A stretch of 64,000 bases of DNA from Flaccisagitta enflata (Eukaryota > Chaetognatha > Sagittoidea > Aphragmophora), in the NCBI GenBank assembly GCA_965153355.1, contig OZ231126.1, positions 60,140,001 through 60,204,000 of the forward strand, in the 5' to 3' direction. The notes under the pieces are model-generated. The model was not told the origin of the DNA. It ran no database searches and worked only from the letters and a program-made list of their open reading frames with translations. This document shows positions 43,590 to 55,600 of this stretch, in pieces (positions within the stretch are counted from its first letter, which is position 1; each line of letters starts with the position of its first letter). A program made the position numbers and the translations under genes.

Positions 43590-45705
43590 ACTTCATCAGC
43601 CATTGGTACCATTGTTGAATCTCTCAAAGATAACAGTATTGAGTACCTTGTCAAAGTATCTCAGGCACAAGGAGGTGGGAAAAAAAGGATCCTCCTGTTA
43701 CGACCATCTTTTTGTACTCAAGGCAATCATTGACATCTCAATAAAAGAAAAACGGACTACCTTTGTAACGTTCTACGATGTTTCAAAAGCGTATGACAAT
43801 GTATGCAATCAGGATCTACTATCCATCATGTGGGAGAAAGGTCTACGAGGAAAAGCATGGCGTATCTTAAAGAATCCTAATTCTAATCTAATGGCAAAAG
43901 TCAACACCAGATTTGGACAAACACGGGAAATCAATATGGAGATCGGTGGCAAACAGGGGTCCAGACTCACTGGAAGAATATTCGCAAAGATGATGGATCT
44001 TATCCATGAAGAACTACAGGAAACTGATCTGGGCCTCTGCATCGACGCAGACTTCATAATCGCAGCTCTTTTGTGGGTCGACGACGCGATAACATGCACA
44101 GAAGGAAAAGAAAACCAAGAAGAAATGCTTAAAAGAATGGATGAATTCGCGACAAAGCATAAATTGAAATGGGGCCAAGAGAAGTGTAACATAATGAAGA
44201 TTGGGAAACATGACAAAAAAGAAGTAAAATTGCAATTAGGCAACATGGAAATTAAAGAGACCCAAAAATACAAGTACCTAGGAGACATTATCACGCCTGA
44301 TGGAAAAAACTCGGAAAACCTACAATCTAAGGCCAACAAATTACAATCAATCACAGTCAACATCAATACAATTGCTGCAGGAGAAGTACTACACAGAATA
44401 GAAACAGCAGTCTTGCTTGATATGCATGAAAAACTAGCCGTATCAAGTTTTTTGACAAATGCTGAAGCATGGAATCTTTCAAAAAAGGACGAGGAAGAAC
44501 TAGAAACAAGGCCAACACCCATAAGTCACGTGCGAGACATGAATAACTTAAGTTGACTTTTATTGACTCAAGATGACTGAAAATGACTCAAGACAACTTT
44601 AGATGACTTAAAAAGACCTAATATGACGGAAATGACTACTTTGACCTGTTTGACTTAAGTGACTTAAAATAACTTAGAAAAACTTAGAATGACTTAGAAT
44701 GACTTATAATGACTTAGAATGACTTAAAATGACTTAGAATGACTAAAAATAACTTAAAGTATAATAAAAAAGTAAAGTGTGACAGACCGACGGACCGACA
44801 AAGCGGGTTGTAGAGTCGCGTGCACGCGACTAAAAATCGAGATACGAGCAATAAAATATCTTTTCAATCTCCCGGTGCATACACCCACAGTTGCCATTAT
44901 TTTCAGTCTTGGCCTGCTTTATACCACCCAACGCGTAGACAAAAAACAACTTGTATACCTCCAACGAATCCTGCTAAGCGATCCCAATGACTGGCCACAT
45001 AGATTTCTCATCATTTTGAAAGAAAAAGGATATGGCTGGTTTGCAAAGATCCAAAATACCCTGGAAAAATACAACTTACCCACAGATTTCGTGACAATCA
45101 AATCCACACCCATCCAACGCTGGCACAACCATGTCACCGCTGCCATAGACATTAAGAACCAAAGTAGAATCAAAGAAGACCTATACAAAATGGAAAATGG
45201 CGATTCCATTCCAAAGACCAAGACAAAGACCATCATTGAAAAAATTTCAGACCCTTACTACACCCGACAACCCGACCAACTAATGATAAGAATGACCAAA
45301 CTAGACACAAAAATGCTTATGATGGCACGTTACGGGCTGCTACAGTGCGGGACGAATTTCAAAGGCACATTACAACCCATATGCAATCAAAAAAGTATAA
45401 CTAATAACGAACAACATAGATTGAATGTATGTCCCAAACAGGTTAATCTTCGAACAGATCAATTTAATGATACTATTGCTTTTGGCGACATTTACAAAAA
45501 CGATTTTGAGTCCGTGAACCCCACCCTTGAAAAGTCGAAGTCAGTCTCTGACTATTTGGCATATTCGAGAGAAACATGGTTTTCATTTTCTTATAGGAAA
45601 GTTGTGGGTCTCATCTGGCTGATTGACGCCTCCAATGAAATTGATAGGGTAAGTAAATTTGATAATTCTCTTTCATTTGGCGCCAAGCAGAATGCTCTAC
45701 GATAA
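43590..45705 (+). pseudogene. Broken non-LTR retrotransposon reverse transcriptase, second type
   Basis: A segment before the A7 run at about 43680 reads VSQAQGGGKK in one frame; a one-base shift moves the continuation (CYDHLFVLKAIID) to another. RT motifs follow: TFYDVSKAYDNV, MEIGGKQGSRLTGRIFAK and the catalytic LLWVDDAITC, then HKLKWGQEKCNIMKIG and KYLGDIITPDGK. The frame stops at 44505 where a family A element is inserted (44506-44832), and resumes in the same frame at 44833 with IEIRAIKYLFNLP, continuing to TAA at 45703. The C-terminal part includes ARYGLLQCGTNF and EQHRLNVC, probably a worn zinc-knuckle region. No endonuclease portion remains. It differs clearly from the element at 23-28 kb. 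Confidence 0.85.
44506..44832 (+). mobile_element. Family A element nested in the RT pseudogene
   Basis: The 5' end ACAAGGCCAACACC with GTCACGTGCGAGAC is diverged. The interior is about 20 units of a TGACTTAGAA-like decamer. The 3' part is GTAAAGTGTGACAGACCGAC, ACAAAGCGGGTTGTAGA, hairpin GTCGCGTGCACGCGAC, TA. Its length, 327 bp, keeps the RT frame, and no target-site duplication is evident at the A-rich junctions. Confidence 0.85.
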
Positions 45706-45829
45706 ATATTTTTTGCGCTATGATTTTTTAAAAATTCATTTACAAAAAATTTCAAATTGAATTTGTTTTAATTTATTATGATTTTAAGAAGGATCAATAA
45801 AAGAGTGTATCAAACTACTATTTATTATT
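45706..45829. other. AT-rich 3' flank of the RT pseudogene
   Basis: Contains AATAAAAG near 45797, perhaps the element's polyadenylation region. It leads straight into satellite. Confidence 0.4.
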
Positions 45830-46718
45830 GGTAAATTTCAATCTACTAATAGTAAATTTCAATCTACTACTAGTAAATTTCAATCTACTATTAGCAAATT
45901 TCAATCTACTATTAGCAAATTTCAGTCTACTATTAGTAAATTTCAATCTACTATTAGTAAATTTCGATCTACTATTAGTAAATTTCAATCTACTATTAGT
46001 AAATTTCAATCTACTATTAGTAAATTTCAATCTACTATTAGTAAATTTCAATCTACTCTTAGTAAATTTCAATCTACTATTAGTAAATTTCAATCTACTA
46101 TTAGTAAATTTCAATCTACTATTAGTAAATTTTGATCTACTATTAGTAAATTTCAATCTACTATTAGTAAATTTCAATCTACTATTAGTAAATTTCGATC
46201 TACTATTAGTAAATTTCAATCTACTATTAGTAAATTTCAATCTACTCTTAGTAAATTTCAATCTACTATTAGTATATTTCAATCTACTATTAGTAAATTT
46301 CAATCTACTATTAGTAAATTCTGATCTACTATTAGTAAATTTCAATCTACTATTAGTAAATTTCGATCTACAATTAGTAATTTTTGATCTACTATTAGTA
46401 AATTTCAATCTACTATTAGTTAATTTCAACCTACGATTAGTAAATTTTGATCTACTTTTAGTAAATTTCGATCTACTATTAGTAAATTTCAATCTACTAT
46501 TAGTAAATTTTGATCTACTATTAGTAAATTTCGATCTACTAATAGTAAATTTCAATCTACTATGAGTAAATTTCGATCTACTATTAGTAAATTTACTATT
46601 AGTAAATTTCAATCTACTATTAGTAAATTTCTATCTACTATTAGTAAATTTCTATCTTCTATGAGTAAATTTCAATCTTCTATCAGTAAATTTCAATCTA
46701 CTATTAGTAAATTTCAAT
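45830..46718. repeat. 21-bp tandem repeat, about 42 units
   Basis: The unit is CAATCTACTATTAGTAAATT plus T, with point variants (TCGATC, TTTGATC, CTCTTAG). The unit length is a multiple of three, so long frames stay open on both strands (repeats of KFTNSRL and NFNLLLV). These are not genes. Confidence 0.97.
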
Positions 46719-49700
46719 AGTTCGATAGTTCAAAAGTTCAATAGTTCAAAAGTTCAATAGTTCAAAAGTTCAGTAGTTCAATAGTTCAATAGTTCAATAG
46801 TTCAATAGTTCAATAGTTCAATAGTTCAATAGTTCAGTAGTTCAATAGTTCATTAGTTCAATAGTTCAATAGTTCAAAAGTTCAATAGTTCAATAGTTCA
46901 ATAGTTCAATAGTTCAATAGTTCAATAGTTCAATAGTTCAATAGTTCAATAGTTCAATAGTTCAATAGTTCAATAGTTCAATAGTTCAATAGTTCAATAG
47001 TTCAATAGTTCAATAGTTCAATAGTTCAATAGTTCAATAGTTCAATAGTTCAATAGTTCAATAGTTCAATAGTTCAATAGTTCAATAGTTCAATAGTTCA
47101 ATAGTTCAATAGTTCAATAGTTCAATAGTTCAAAAGTTCAATAGTTCAATAGTTCAATAGTTCAATAGTTCAATAGTTCAATAGTTCAATAGTTCAATAG
47201 TTCAATAGTTCAATAGTTCAATAGTTCAATAGTTCAATAGTTCAATAGTTCAATAGTTCAATAGTTCAATAGTTCAATAGTTCAATAGTTCAAAAGTTCA
47301 ATAGTTCAATAGTTCAATAGTTCAATAGTTCAATAGTTCAATAGTTCAATAGTTCAATAGTTCAAAAGTTCAATAGTTCAATAGTTCAATAGTTCAATAG
47401 TTCAATAGTTCAATAGTTCAAAAGTTCAAAAGTTCAAAAGTTCAATAGTTCAAAAGTTCATCAGTACAATAGTACAATAGTTCAAAAGTTCAATAGTTGA
47501 ATAGTTGAATAGTTGAATAGTTCAAAAGTTCAAACGTTCATATTTCAATAGTTCAATAGTTCAATAGTTCAATAGTTCAATAGTTCAAAAGTTCAATAGT
47601 TCAATAGTTCAATAGTTCAATAGTACAGTAGTTCATTTGTTCAATAGTTCAATAGTTCATTAGTTCAATAGTTCAATAATTCATTAGTTCAATAGTTCAA
47701 TAGTTCAATAGTTCAATAGTTCAATAGTTCAATAGTTCAATAAATAGTTCTAAAGTTCAACAGTTCAATAGTTCAAAAGTTCAATAGTTCAATAGTTCAA
47801 TAGTTCAATAGTTCAATAGTTCAATAGTTCATTAGTTCAATAGTTCAATAGTTCAATAGTTCAATAGTTCATTAGTTCAAAAGTTCAAAAGTTCAATAGT
47901 TCAAAAGTTCAATAGTTCAGTAGTTCAATAGTTCAATAGTTCAATAGTTCAATAGTTCAATAGTTCAATAGTTCAATAGTTCAAAAGTTCAATAGTTCAA
48001 TAGTTCAATAGTTCAATAGTTCAATAGTTCAATAGTTCAATAGTTCAATAGTTCAATAGTTCAATAGTTCAATAGTTCAATAATTCATTAGTTCAATAGT
48101 TCAATAGTTCAATAGTTCAATAGTTCAATAGTTCAATAGTTCAATAGTTCAATAGTTCAATAGTTCAATAGTTCAATAGTTCAGTAGTTCATTAGTTCAA
48201 TAGTTCAATAGTTCAATAGTTCAATAGTTCATTAGTTCAATAGTTCAATAGTTCAATAGTTCAATAGTTCAATAGTTCAATAGTTCAATAGTTCAATAGT
48301 TCAAAAGTTCAATAGTTCAATAGTTCAATAGTTCAATAGTTCAATAGTTCAATAGTTCAATAGTTCAATAGTTCAATAGTTCAATAGTTCAATAGTTCAT
48401 TAGTTCAATAGTTCAATAGTTCAATAGTTCAATAGTTCATTAGTTCAAAAGTTCAAAAGTTCAATAGTTCAAAAGTTCAATAGTTCAGTAGTTCAATAGT
48501 GCAATAGTGCAATAGTTCAATAGTTCAATAGTTCAAAAGTTCAAAAGTTCAAAAGTTCAGTAGTTCAATAGTTCAATAGTTCAATAGTTCAATAGTTCAA
48601 TAGTTCATTAGTTCAATAGTTCAATAGTTCAATAGTTCATTAGTTCAAAAGTTCAATAGTTCAAAAGTTCAATAGTTCAATAGTTCAATAGTTCAATAGT
48701 TCAATAGTTCAATAGTTCAATAGTTCAATAGTTCAATAGTTCAATAGTTCAATAGTTCAATAGTTCAATAGTTCAATAGTTCAATAGTTCAATAGTTCAA
48801 TAGTTCAATAGTTCAATAGTTCAATAGTTCAATAGTTCAATAGTTAAAAAGTTCAATAGTTCAATAGTTCAATAGTTCAATAGTTCAATAGTTCAATAGT
48901 TCAATAGTTCAATAGTTCAATAGTTCAATAGTTCAATAGTTCAATAGTTCAATAGTTCATTAGTTCAATAGTTCAATAGTTCAATAGTTCAATAGTTCAA
49001 TAGTTCATTAGTTCAATAGTTCAATAGTTCATTAGTTCAATAGTTCAATAGTTCAATAGTTCAATAGTTCAATAGTTCAAAAATTCAATAGTTCAATAGT
49101 TCAAAAGTTCAATAGTTCAAAAGTTCAATAGTTCAATAGTTCAAAAGTTCAATAGTTCATTAGTTCAATAGTTCATTAGTGCAATAGTTCAATAGTTCAT
49201 TAGTTCATTAGTTCATTAGTTCAAAAGTTCAAAAGTTCAATAGTTCAAAAGTTCAATAGTTCTTGTTCAATAGTTCAATAGTTCAATAGTTCAATAGATG
49301 AAAAGTTCAAAAGTTTAAAGTTCAATAGTTCAATAGTTCAATAGTTCAATAGTTCAATAGTTCAAAAGTTCAATAGTTCATTAGTTCAATAGTTCAATAG
49401 TTCAATAGTTCAATAGTTCAAAAGTTCAATAGTTCATTAGTTCAATGGTTCAAAAGTCCAAAAGTTCAATAGTTCAATAGTTCAATAGTTCAATAGTTCA
49501 ATAGTTCATTAGTTCAATAGTTCAATAGTGCAATAGTTCAATAGTTCATTAGTTCAAAAGTTCAAAAGTTCAATAGTTCAAAAGTTCAATAGTTCTAGTT
49601 CAATGGTTCAATAGTTCAATAGTTCAATAGTTGAAAAGTTCAAAAGTTTAAAAGTTCAAAAGTTCAATAGTTCAGTAGTTCAATAGTTCAATAATTCATT

Positions 49701-52319
49701 AGTTCAATAAGTCAATAGTTCATTAGTTCAATAGTTCAATAGCTCAATAGTTCAATAGTTCAATAGTTCAATCGTTCAATAGTTCTAATAGTTCAATAGT
49801 TCAATAGATCAATAGTTCAATAGTTCAAAAGTTCAATAGTTCAATAGTTCAATAGTTCAATAGTTCAATAGTTCAATAGTTCATTAGTTCATTAGTTCAA
49901 TAGTTCAATAGTTCAATAGTTCAATAGTTCAATAGTTCAATAGTTCAATAGTTCAATAGTTCAATAGTTCAATAGTTCAATAGTTCAATAGTTCAATAGT
50001 TCAATAGTTCAATAGTTCAATAGTTCAATAGTTCAATAGTTCAATAGTTCAATAGTTCAATAGTTCAATAGTTCAATAGTTCAATAGTTCAAAAGTTCAA
50101 TAGTTCAATAGTTCAATAGTTCAATAGTTCAATAGTTCAATAGTTCAATAGTTCAATAGTTCAATAGTTCAATAGTTCAATAGTTCAATAGTTCAATAGT
50201 TCAAAAGTTCAATAGTTCAATAGTTCAATAGTTCAATAGTTCAATAGTTCAATAGTTCAATAGTTCAATAGTTCAATAGTTCAATAGTTCAATAGTTCAA
50301 AAGTTCAATAGTTCATTAGTTCATTAGTTCATTAGTTCATTAGTTCATTAGTTCAATAGTTCAATAGTTCAATAGTTCAATAGTTCAATAGTTCAAAAGT
50401 TCAATAGTTCATTAGTTCAATAGTTCAATAGTTCAATAGTTCAATAGTTCATTAGTTCAATAGTTCAATAGTTCAATAGTTCAATAGTTCAATAGTTCAA
50501 TAGTTCAATAGTTCAATAGTATAATAGTTCAATAGTTCAATAGTTCAATAGTTCAATAGTTCAAAAGTTCAATAGTTCAAAAGTTCAATAGTTCAAAAGT
50601 TCAATAGTTCAATAGTTCAATAGTTCAATAGTTCAACAGTTCAATAGTTCAAAAGTTCAATAGTTCAATAGTTCAATAGTTCAATAGTACAGTAGTTCAA
50701 TAGTTCAATAGTTCAATAGTTCAATAGTTCAGTAGCTCAAAAGTTCAATAGTTCAATAGTTCAATAGTTCAAAAGTTCAATAGTTCAATAGTTCAATAGT
50801 TCATTAGTTCAATAGTTCAATAGTTCAAAAGTTCAATAGTTCAATAGTTCAATAGTTCAATAGTTCATTAGTTCAATAGTTCAATAGTTCAATAGTGCAA
50901 TAGTTCAATAGTTCATTAGTTCATTAGTTCAAAAGTTCAAAAGTTCAATAGTTCAAAAGTTCAATAGTTCTAGTTCATTAGTTCAATAGTTAAATAGTTC
51001 AATAGGTCAAAAGTTCAATAGTTCTATAGTTCAATAGTTCGATAGTTCAATAGTTTAAAAGTTCAATAATTCATTAGTTCATTAGTTCATTAGTTCATTA
51101 GTTCATTAGTTCAATAGTTCAATAGTTCAATAGTTCAATAGTTCAATAGTTCAATAGTTCAATAGTTCAATAGTTCAAAAGTTCAATAGTTCAATAGTTC
51201 AATAGTTCAATAGTTCAATAGTTCAATAGTTCAATAGTTCAATAGTTCAATAGTTCAATAGTTCAATAGTTCAATAGTTCATTAGTTCAATAGTTTATTA
51301 GTTTATTAGTTCAATACTTCAATTGTTCAGAAGATCAATAGTTTAATAGTTCAATAGTTCAATAGTTCTATAGTTCAATAGTTCAGTAGTTGAATTGTTC
51401 AATAGTTCAGAAGTTCAATAGTTCAATAGTTCAATAGTTCAATAGTTCAAAAGTTCAATAGTTCAGTAGTTCAATAGTTCAAAAGTTCAAAAGTTCAATA
51501 GTTCAAAAGTTCAATAGTTCAAAAGTTCAATAGTTCAGTAGTTCAATAGTTCAATAGTTCAATAGTTCAAGAAATCAATAGTTCAAAAGTTCAATAGTTC
51601 AATAGTTCAGTAGCTCAAAAGTTCAATAGTTCAGTAGCTCAAAAGTTCAATAGTTCAATTGTTCAATAGTTCAATAGTTCAAAAGTTCAATAGTTCAAAA
51701 GTTCAATAGTTCAATAGTTCAATAGTTCAATATTTCAATAGTTCAGTAGTTCAATAATTCAATAGTTAAATAGTTCAATAGGTCAAAAGTTCAATAGTTC
51801 TATAGTTCAATAGTTCAGTAGTTCAATAGTTTAAAAGTTCAATAATTCATTAGTTCATTAGTTCATTAGTTCATTAGTTCAATAGTTCAATAGTTCAATA
51901 GTTCAATAGTTCAATAGTTCAATAGTTCAATAGTTCAATAGTTCAATAGTTCAATAGTTCAATAGTTCAATAGTTCATTAGTTCAATAGTTCACTAGTTT
52001 ATTAGTTCATTAGTTCAATAGTTCAATAGATCAATAGTTCAATTGTTCAATTGTTCAGTAGTTCAATATCTCAATGGTTCAATAGTTCAATAGTTCTATA
52101 GTTCAATAGTTCAGTAGTTCAATTGTTCAATAGTTCAATAGTTCAATAGTTCAATAGTTCAATAGTTCAATAGTTCAATAGTTCAATAGTTCAAAAGTTC
52201 AATAGTTCTATAGTTCAGTAGTTTGATAGTTCAATAGTTCAATAGTTCATTAGTACAATAGTTCAATTGTTCAATAGTTCAATAGTTCAGTAGTTCAATA
52301 GTTCAGTAGTTCAATAGTA

Positions 52320-52652
52320 GGGTGACTTGAAATATGGTCAAATCCGTTTCTCGTCTTCCTCGCGGGAGAAATGTGACCATTTCCATTATAGATGGTAACT
52401 TTAAAATCTGGAGATGATCAGACAAAGTTTACTCATGGCCGCAACCCCACCCCATTCCCATTATAAAAGATAGGAAGCTGCAGAAGCAAAATTCTTCCTG
52501 TATATTTTCTATGGGAAATGAGAGGGGTTGCGGCCATGAGTAAACATCATTTGATTGCCACCAGATTTTAGGGTTATCATCTGTGATGGAAATGGTCTCA
52601 TTTCTCCCGCGAGGGAGACCAGATTCAAATATGACCATATTTTCAGTCACCC
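52320..52652. mobile_element. Foldback MITE (333 bp) inside the satellite
   Basis: The left end GGGTGACTTGAAATATGGTC and the inverted right end GGGTGACTGAAAATATGGTC continue through CTCGCGGGAGAAATG and TTTACTCATGGCCGCAACCC, so the element is nearly all palindrome. TA flanks both sides (52318-52319, 52653-52654). The 76-aa frame across it is not a gene. Confidence 0.93.
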
Positions 52653-55600
52653 TATTCAATAGTTCAATAGTTCAATAGTTCAATAGATCAATAGTTCAAT
52701 AGTTTATTAGTTCAATAGTTCATTAGTTCAATAGTTCAGTAGTTCAATAGTTCAAAAGTTCAATAGTTCAATAGTTCAGTAGTTCAGTAGTTCAGTAGTT
52801 CAGTAGTTCAGTAGTTCAATAGTTCAATAGTTTAAAAGTTCAATAGTTCAATAGTTCAATAGTTCAATAGATCAATAGTTCAATAGTTCAAAAGTTCAGT
52901 AGTTCAATAGTTCAATAGTTCAAGAGTTCAATAGTTCAAAAGTTCAAAAGTTCAATAGTTCAGTAGTTCAATAGTTCAAAACTTCAATAGTTCAATAGTT
53001 CAATAGTTCAATAGTTCAATAGTTCAATAGTTCAATAGTTCAATAGTTCAATAGTTCAATAGTTCAATAGTTCAATAGTTCAATAGTTCAAAAGTTCAAT
53101 AGTTCAATAGTTCATTAGTTCAATAGTTCAAAAGTTCAATAGTTAAAAAGTTCAATATTTTAATAGTTCAATAGTTCAATAGTTCAATAGTTCAATAGTT
53201 CAATAGTTCAATAGTTCAGTAGTTCAATAGTTCAATAGTTCAATAGTTCAATAGTTTAATAGTTCAGTAGTTCATTTGTTCAATAGTTCAATAGTTCATT
53301 AGTTCAATAGTTCAATAATTCATTAGTTCAATAGTTCAATTGTTCATTAGTTCAATAGTTTAATAGTTCAATAGTTCAATAGTTCAAAAGTTCAATAGTT
53401 CAATTTCAAAAGTTCAATAGTTCAATAGTTCATTAGTTCAATAGTTCAATAGTTTGTTTGTTCATTAGTTCAATACTTCAATTGTTCAATTGTTCAATTG
53501 TTCAGTAGTTCAATAGTTCAATAGTTCAATAGTTCAATAGTTCAATAGTTCAATAGTTCAATAGTTCAATAGTTCAAAAGTTCAATAGTTCTATAGTTCA
53601 ATAGTTCAGTAGTTCAATAGTTTAAAAGTTCAATAATTCATTAGTTCATTAGTTCATTAGTTCATTAGTTCAATAGTTCAATAGTTCAATAGTTCAATAG
53701 TTCAATAGTTCAATAGTTCAATAGTTCAATAGTTCAATAGTTCAAAAGTTCAATAGTTCAATAGTTCAATAGTTCAATAGTTCATTAGTTCAATAGTTCA
53801 ATAGTTCATTAGTTCATTAGTTCAATAGTTCAATAGTTCAATAGTTCAATAGTTCAATAGTTCAAAAGTTCAATAGTTCAATAGTTCAATAGTTCAATAG
53901 TTCAATAGTTCAATAGTTCAATAGTTCAATAGTTCAATAGTTCAATAGTTCAATAGTTCAATAGTTCAATAGTTCAATAGTTCAGTAGTTCAATAGTTCA
54001 ATAGTTCAATAGTTCAATAGTTCAATAGTTCAATAGTTCAATAGTTCAATAGTTCAATAGTTCAATAGTTCAAAAGTTCAAAAGTTCAATAGTTCAATAG
54101 TTCAATTCAATAGTTCAATTGTTCAATTGTTCAGTAGTTCAATAATTCAATAGTTCAATAGTTCAATAGTTCTATAGTTCAATAGTTCAGTAGTTCAATT
54201 GTTCAATAGTTCAAAAGTTCAATAGTTCAATAGTTCAATAGTTCAATAGTTCAATAGTTCAATAGTTCAATAGTTCAATAGTTCAAAAGTTCAATAGTTC
54301 AATAGTTCAATAGTTCAATAGTTCAATAGTTCAAAAGTTCAATAGTTCAATAGTTCATTAGTTCAATAGTTCAATAGTTTGTTAGTTCATTAGTTCAATA
54401 CTTCAATTGTTCAATTGTTCAATTGTTCAGTAGTTCAATAGTTCAATAGTTCAATAGTTCAATAGTTCAATAGTTCAATAGTTCAATAGTTCAATAGTTC
54501 AATAGTTCAATAGTTCAATAGTTCAATAGTTCAATAGTTCAATAGTTCAATAGTTCAATAGTTCAATAGTTCAATAGTTCAATAGTTCAATAGTTCAATA
54601 GTTCAAAAGTTCAGTAGTTCAAAAGTTCAATAGTTCAGTAGTTCAATAGTTCAATAGTTCAATAGTTCAATAGTTCAATAGTTCAGTAGTTCAATAGTTC
54701 AAAAGTTCAATAGTTCATTAGTTCATTAGTTCATTAGTTCATTAGTTCATTAGTTCAATAGTTCAATAGTTCAATAGTTCAATAGTTCAATAGATCAATA
54801 GTTCAATAGTTCAAAAAATCAATAGTTCATTTGTTCATTAGTTCAAAATTTCAAAAGTTCAATAGTTCATTAGTTCAATAGTTCAATAGTTCAATAGTTC
54901 AATAGTTCAATAGTTCAATAGTTCAATAGTTCAATAGTTCAATAGTTCAATAGTTCAATAGTTCAATAGTTCAATAGTTCAAAAGTTCAATAGTTCAAAA
55001 GTTCAATAGTTCAAAAGTTCAATAGTTCAATAGTTCAATAGTTCAACAGTTCAATAGTTCAAAAGTTCAATAGTTCAGTAGTTCAATAGTTCAATAGTTC
55101 AATAGTTCAATAGTTCAATAGTTCAATAGTTCAATAGTTCAATAGTTCAAAAGTTCAATAGTTCAAAAGTTCAATAGTTCAATAGTTCAATAGTTCAATA
55201 TTTCAATAGTTCAGTAGTTCAATAATTCAATAGTTAAATAGTTCAATAGGTCAAAAGTTCAATAGTTCTATAGTTCAATAGTTCAGTAGTTCAATAGTTT
55301 AAAAGTTCAATAATTCATTAGTTCATTAGTTCATTAGTTCAATAGTTCAATAGTTCAATAGTTCAAAAGTTCAATAGTCCAATAGTTCACAGTTCACAGT
55401 TCAATATTTCAAGAAGTTCAGAGTTCAATAACTGTATTAAATAGTTAAATAGTTCAATAGGTCAAAAGTTCAATAGTTCATAGTCTAATAGTTCAGTAGT
55501 TCAATAGTTAAAGTTCAATAATTCATTAGTTCATTAGTTCATTAGTTCAATAGTTCAATAGTTCAATAGTTCAATAGTTCAATAGTTCATTAGTTCAATA

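Noticed and set aside
45818-46612. 264-aa and 245-aa frames on opposite strands
   Set aside because: A 21-bp repeat keeps phase on both strands. The repetition of KFTNSRL/NFNLLLV with no start context or domain shows no gene.
52429-52659. 76-aa frame in the satellite
   Set aside because: Lies wholly inside a palindromic MITE.
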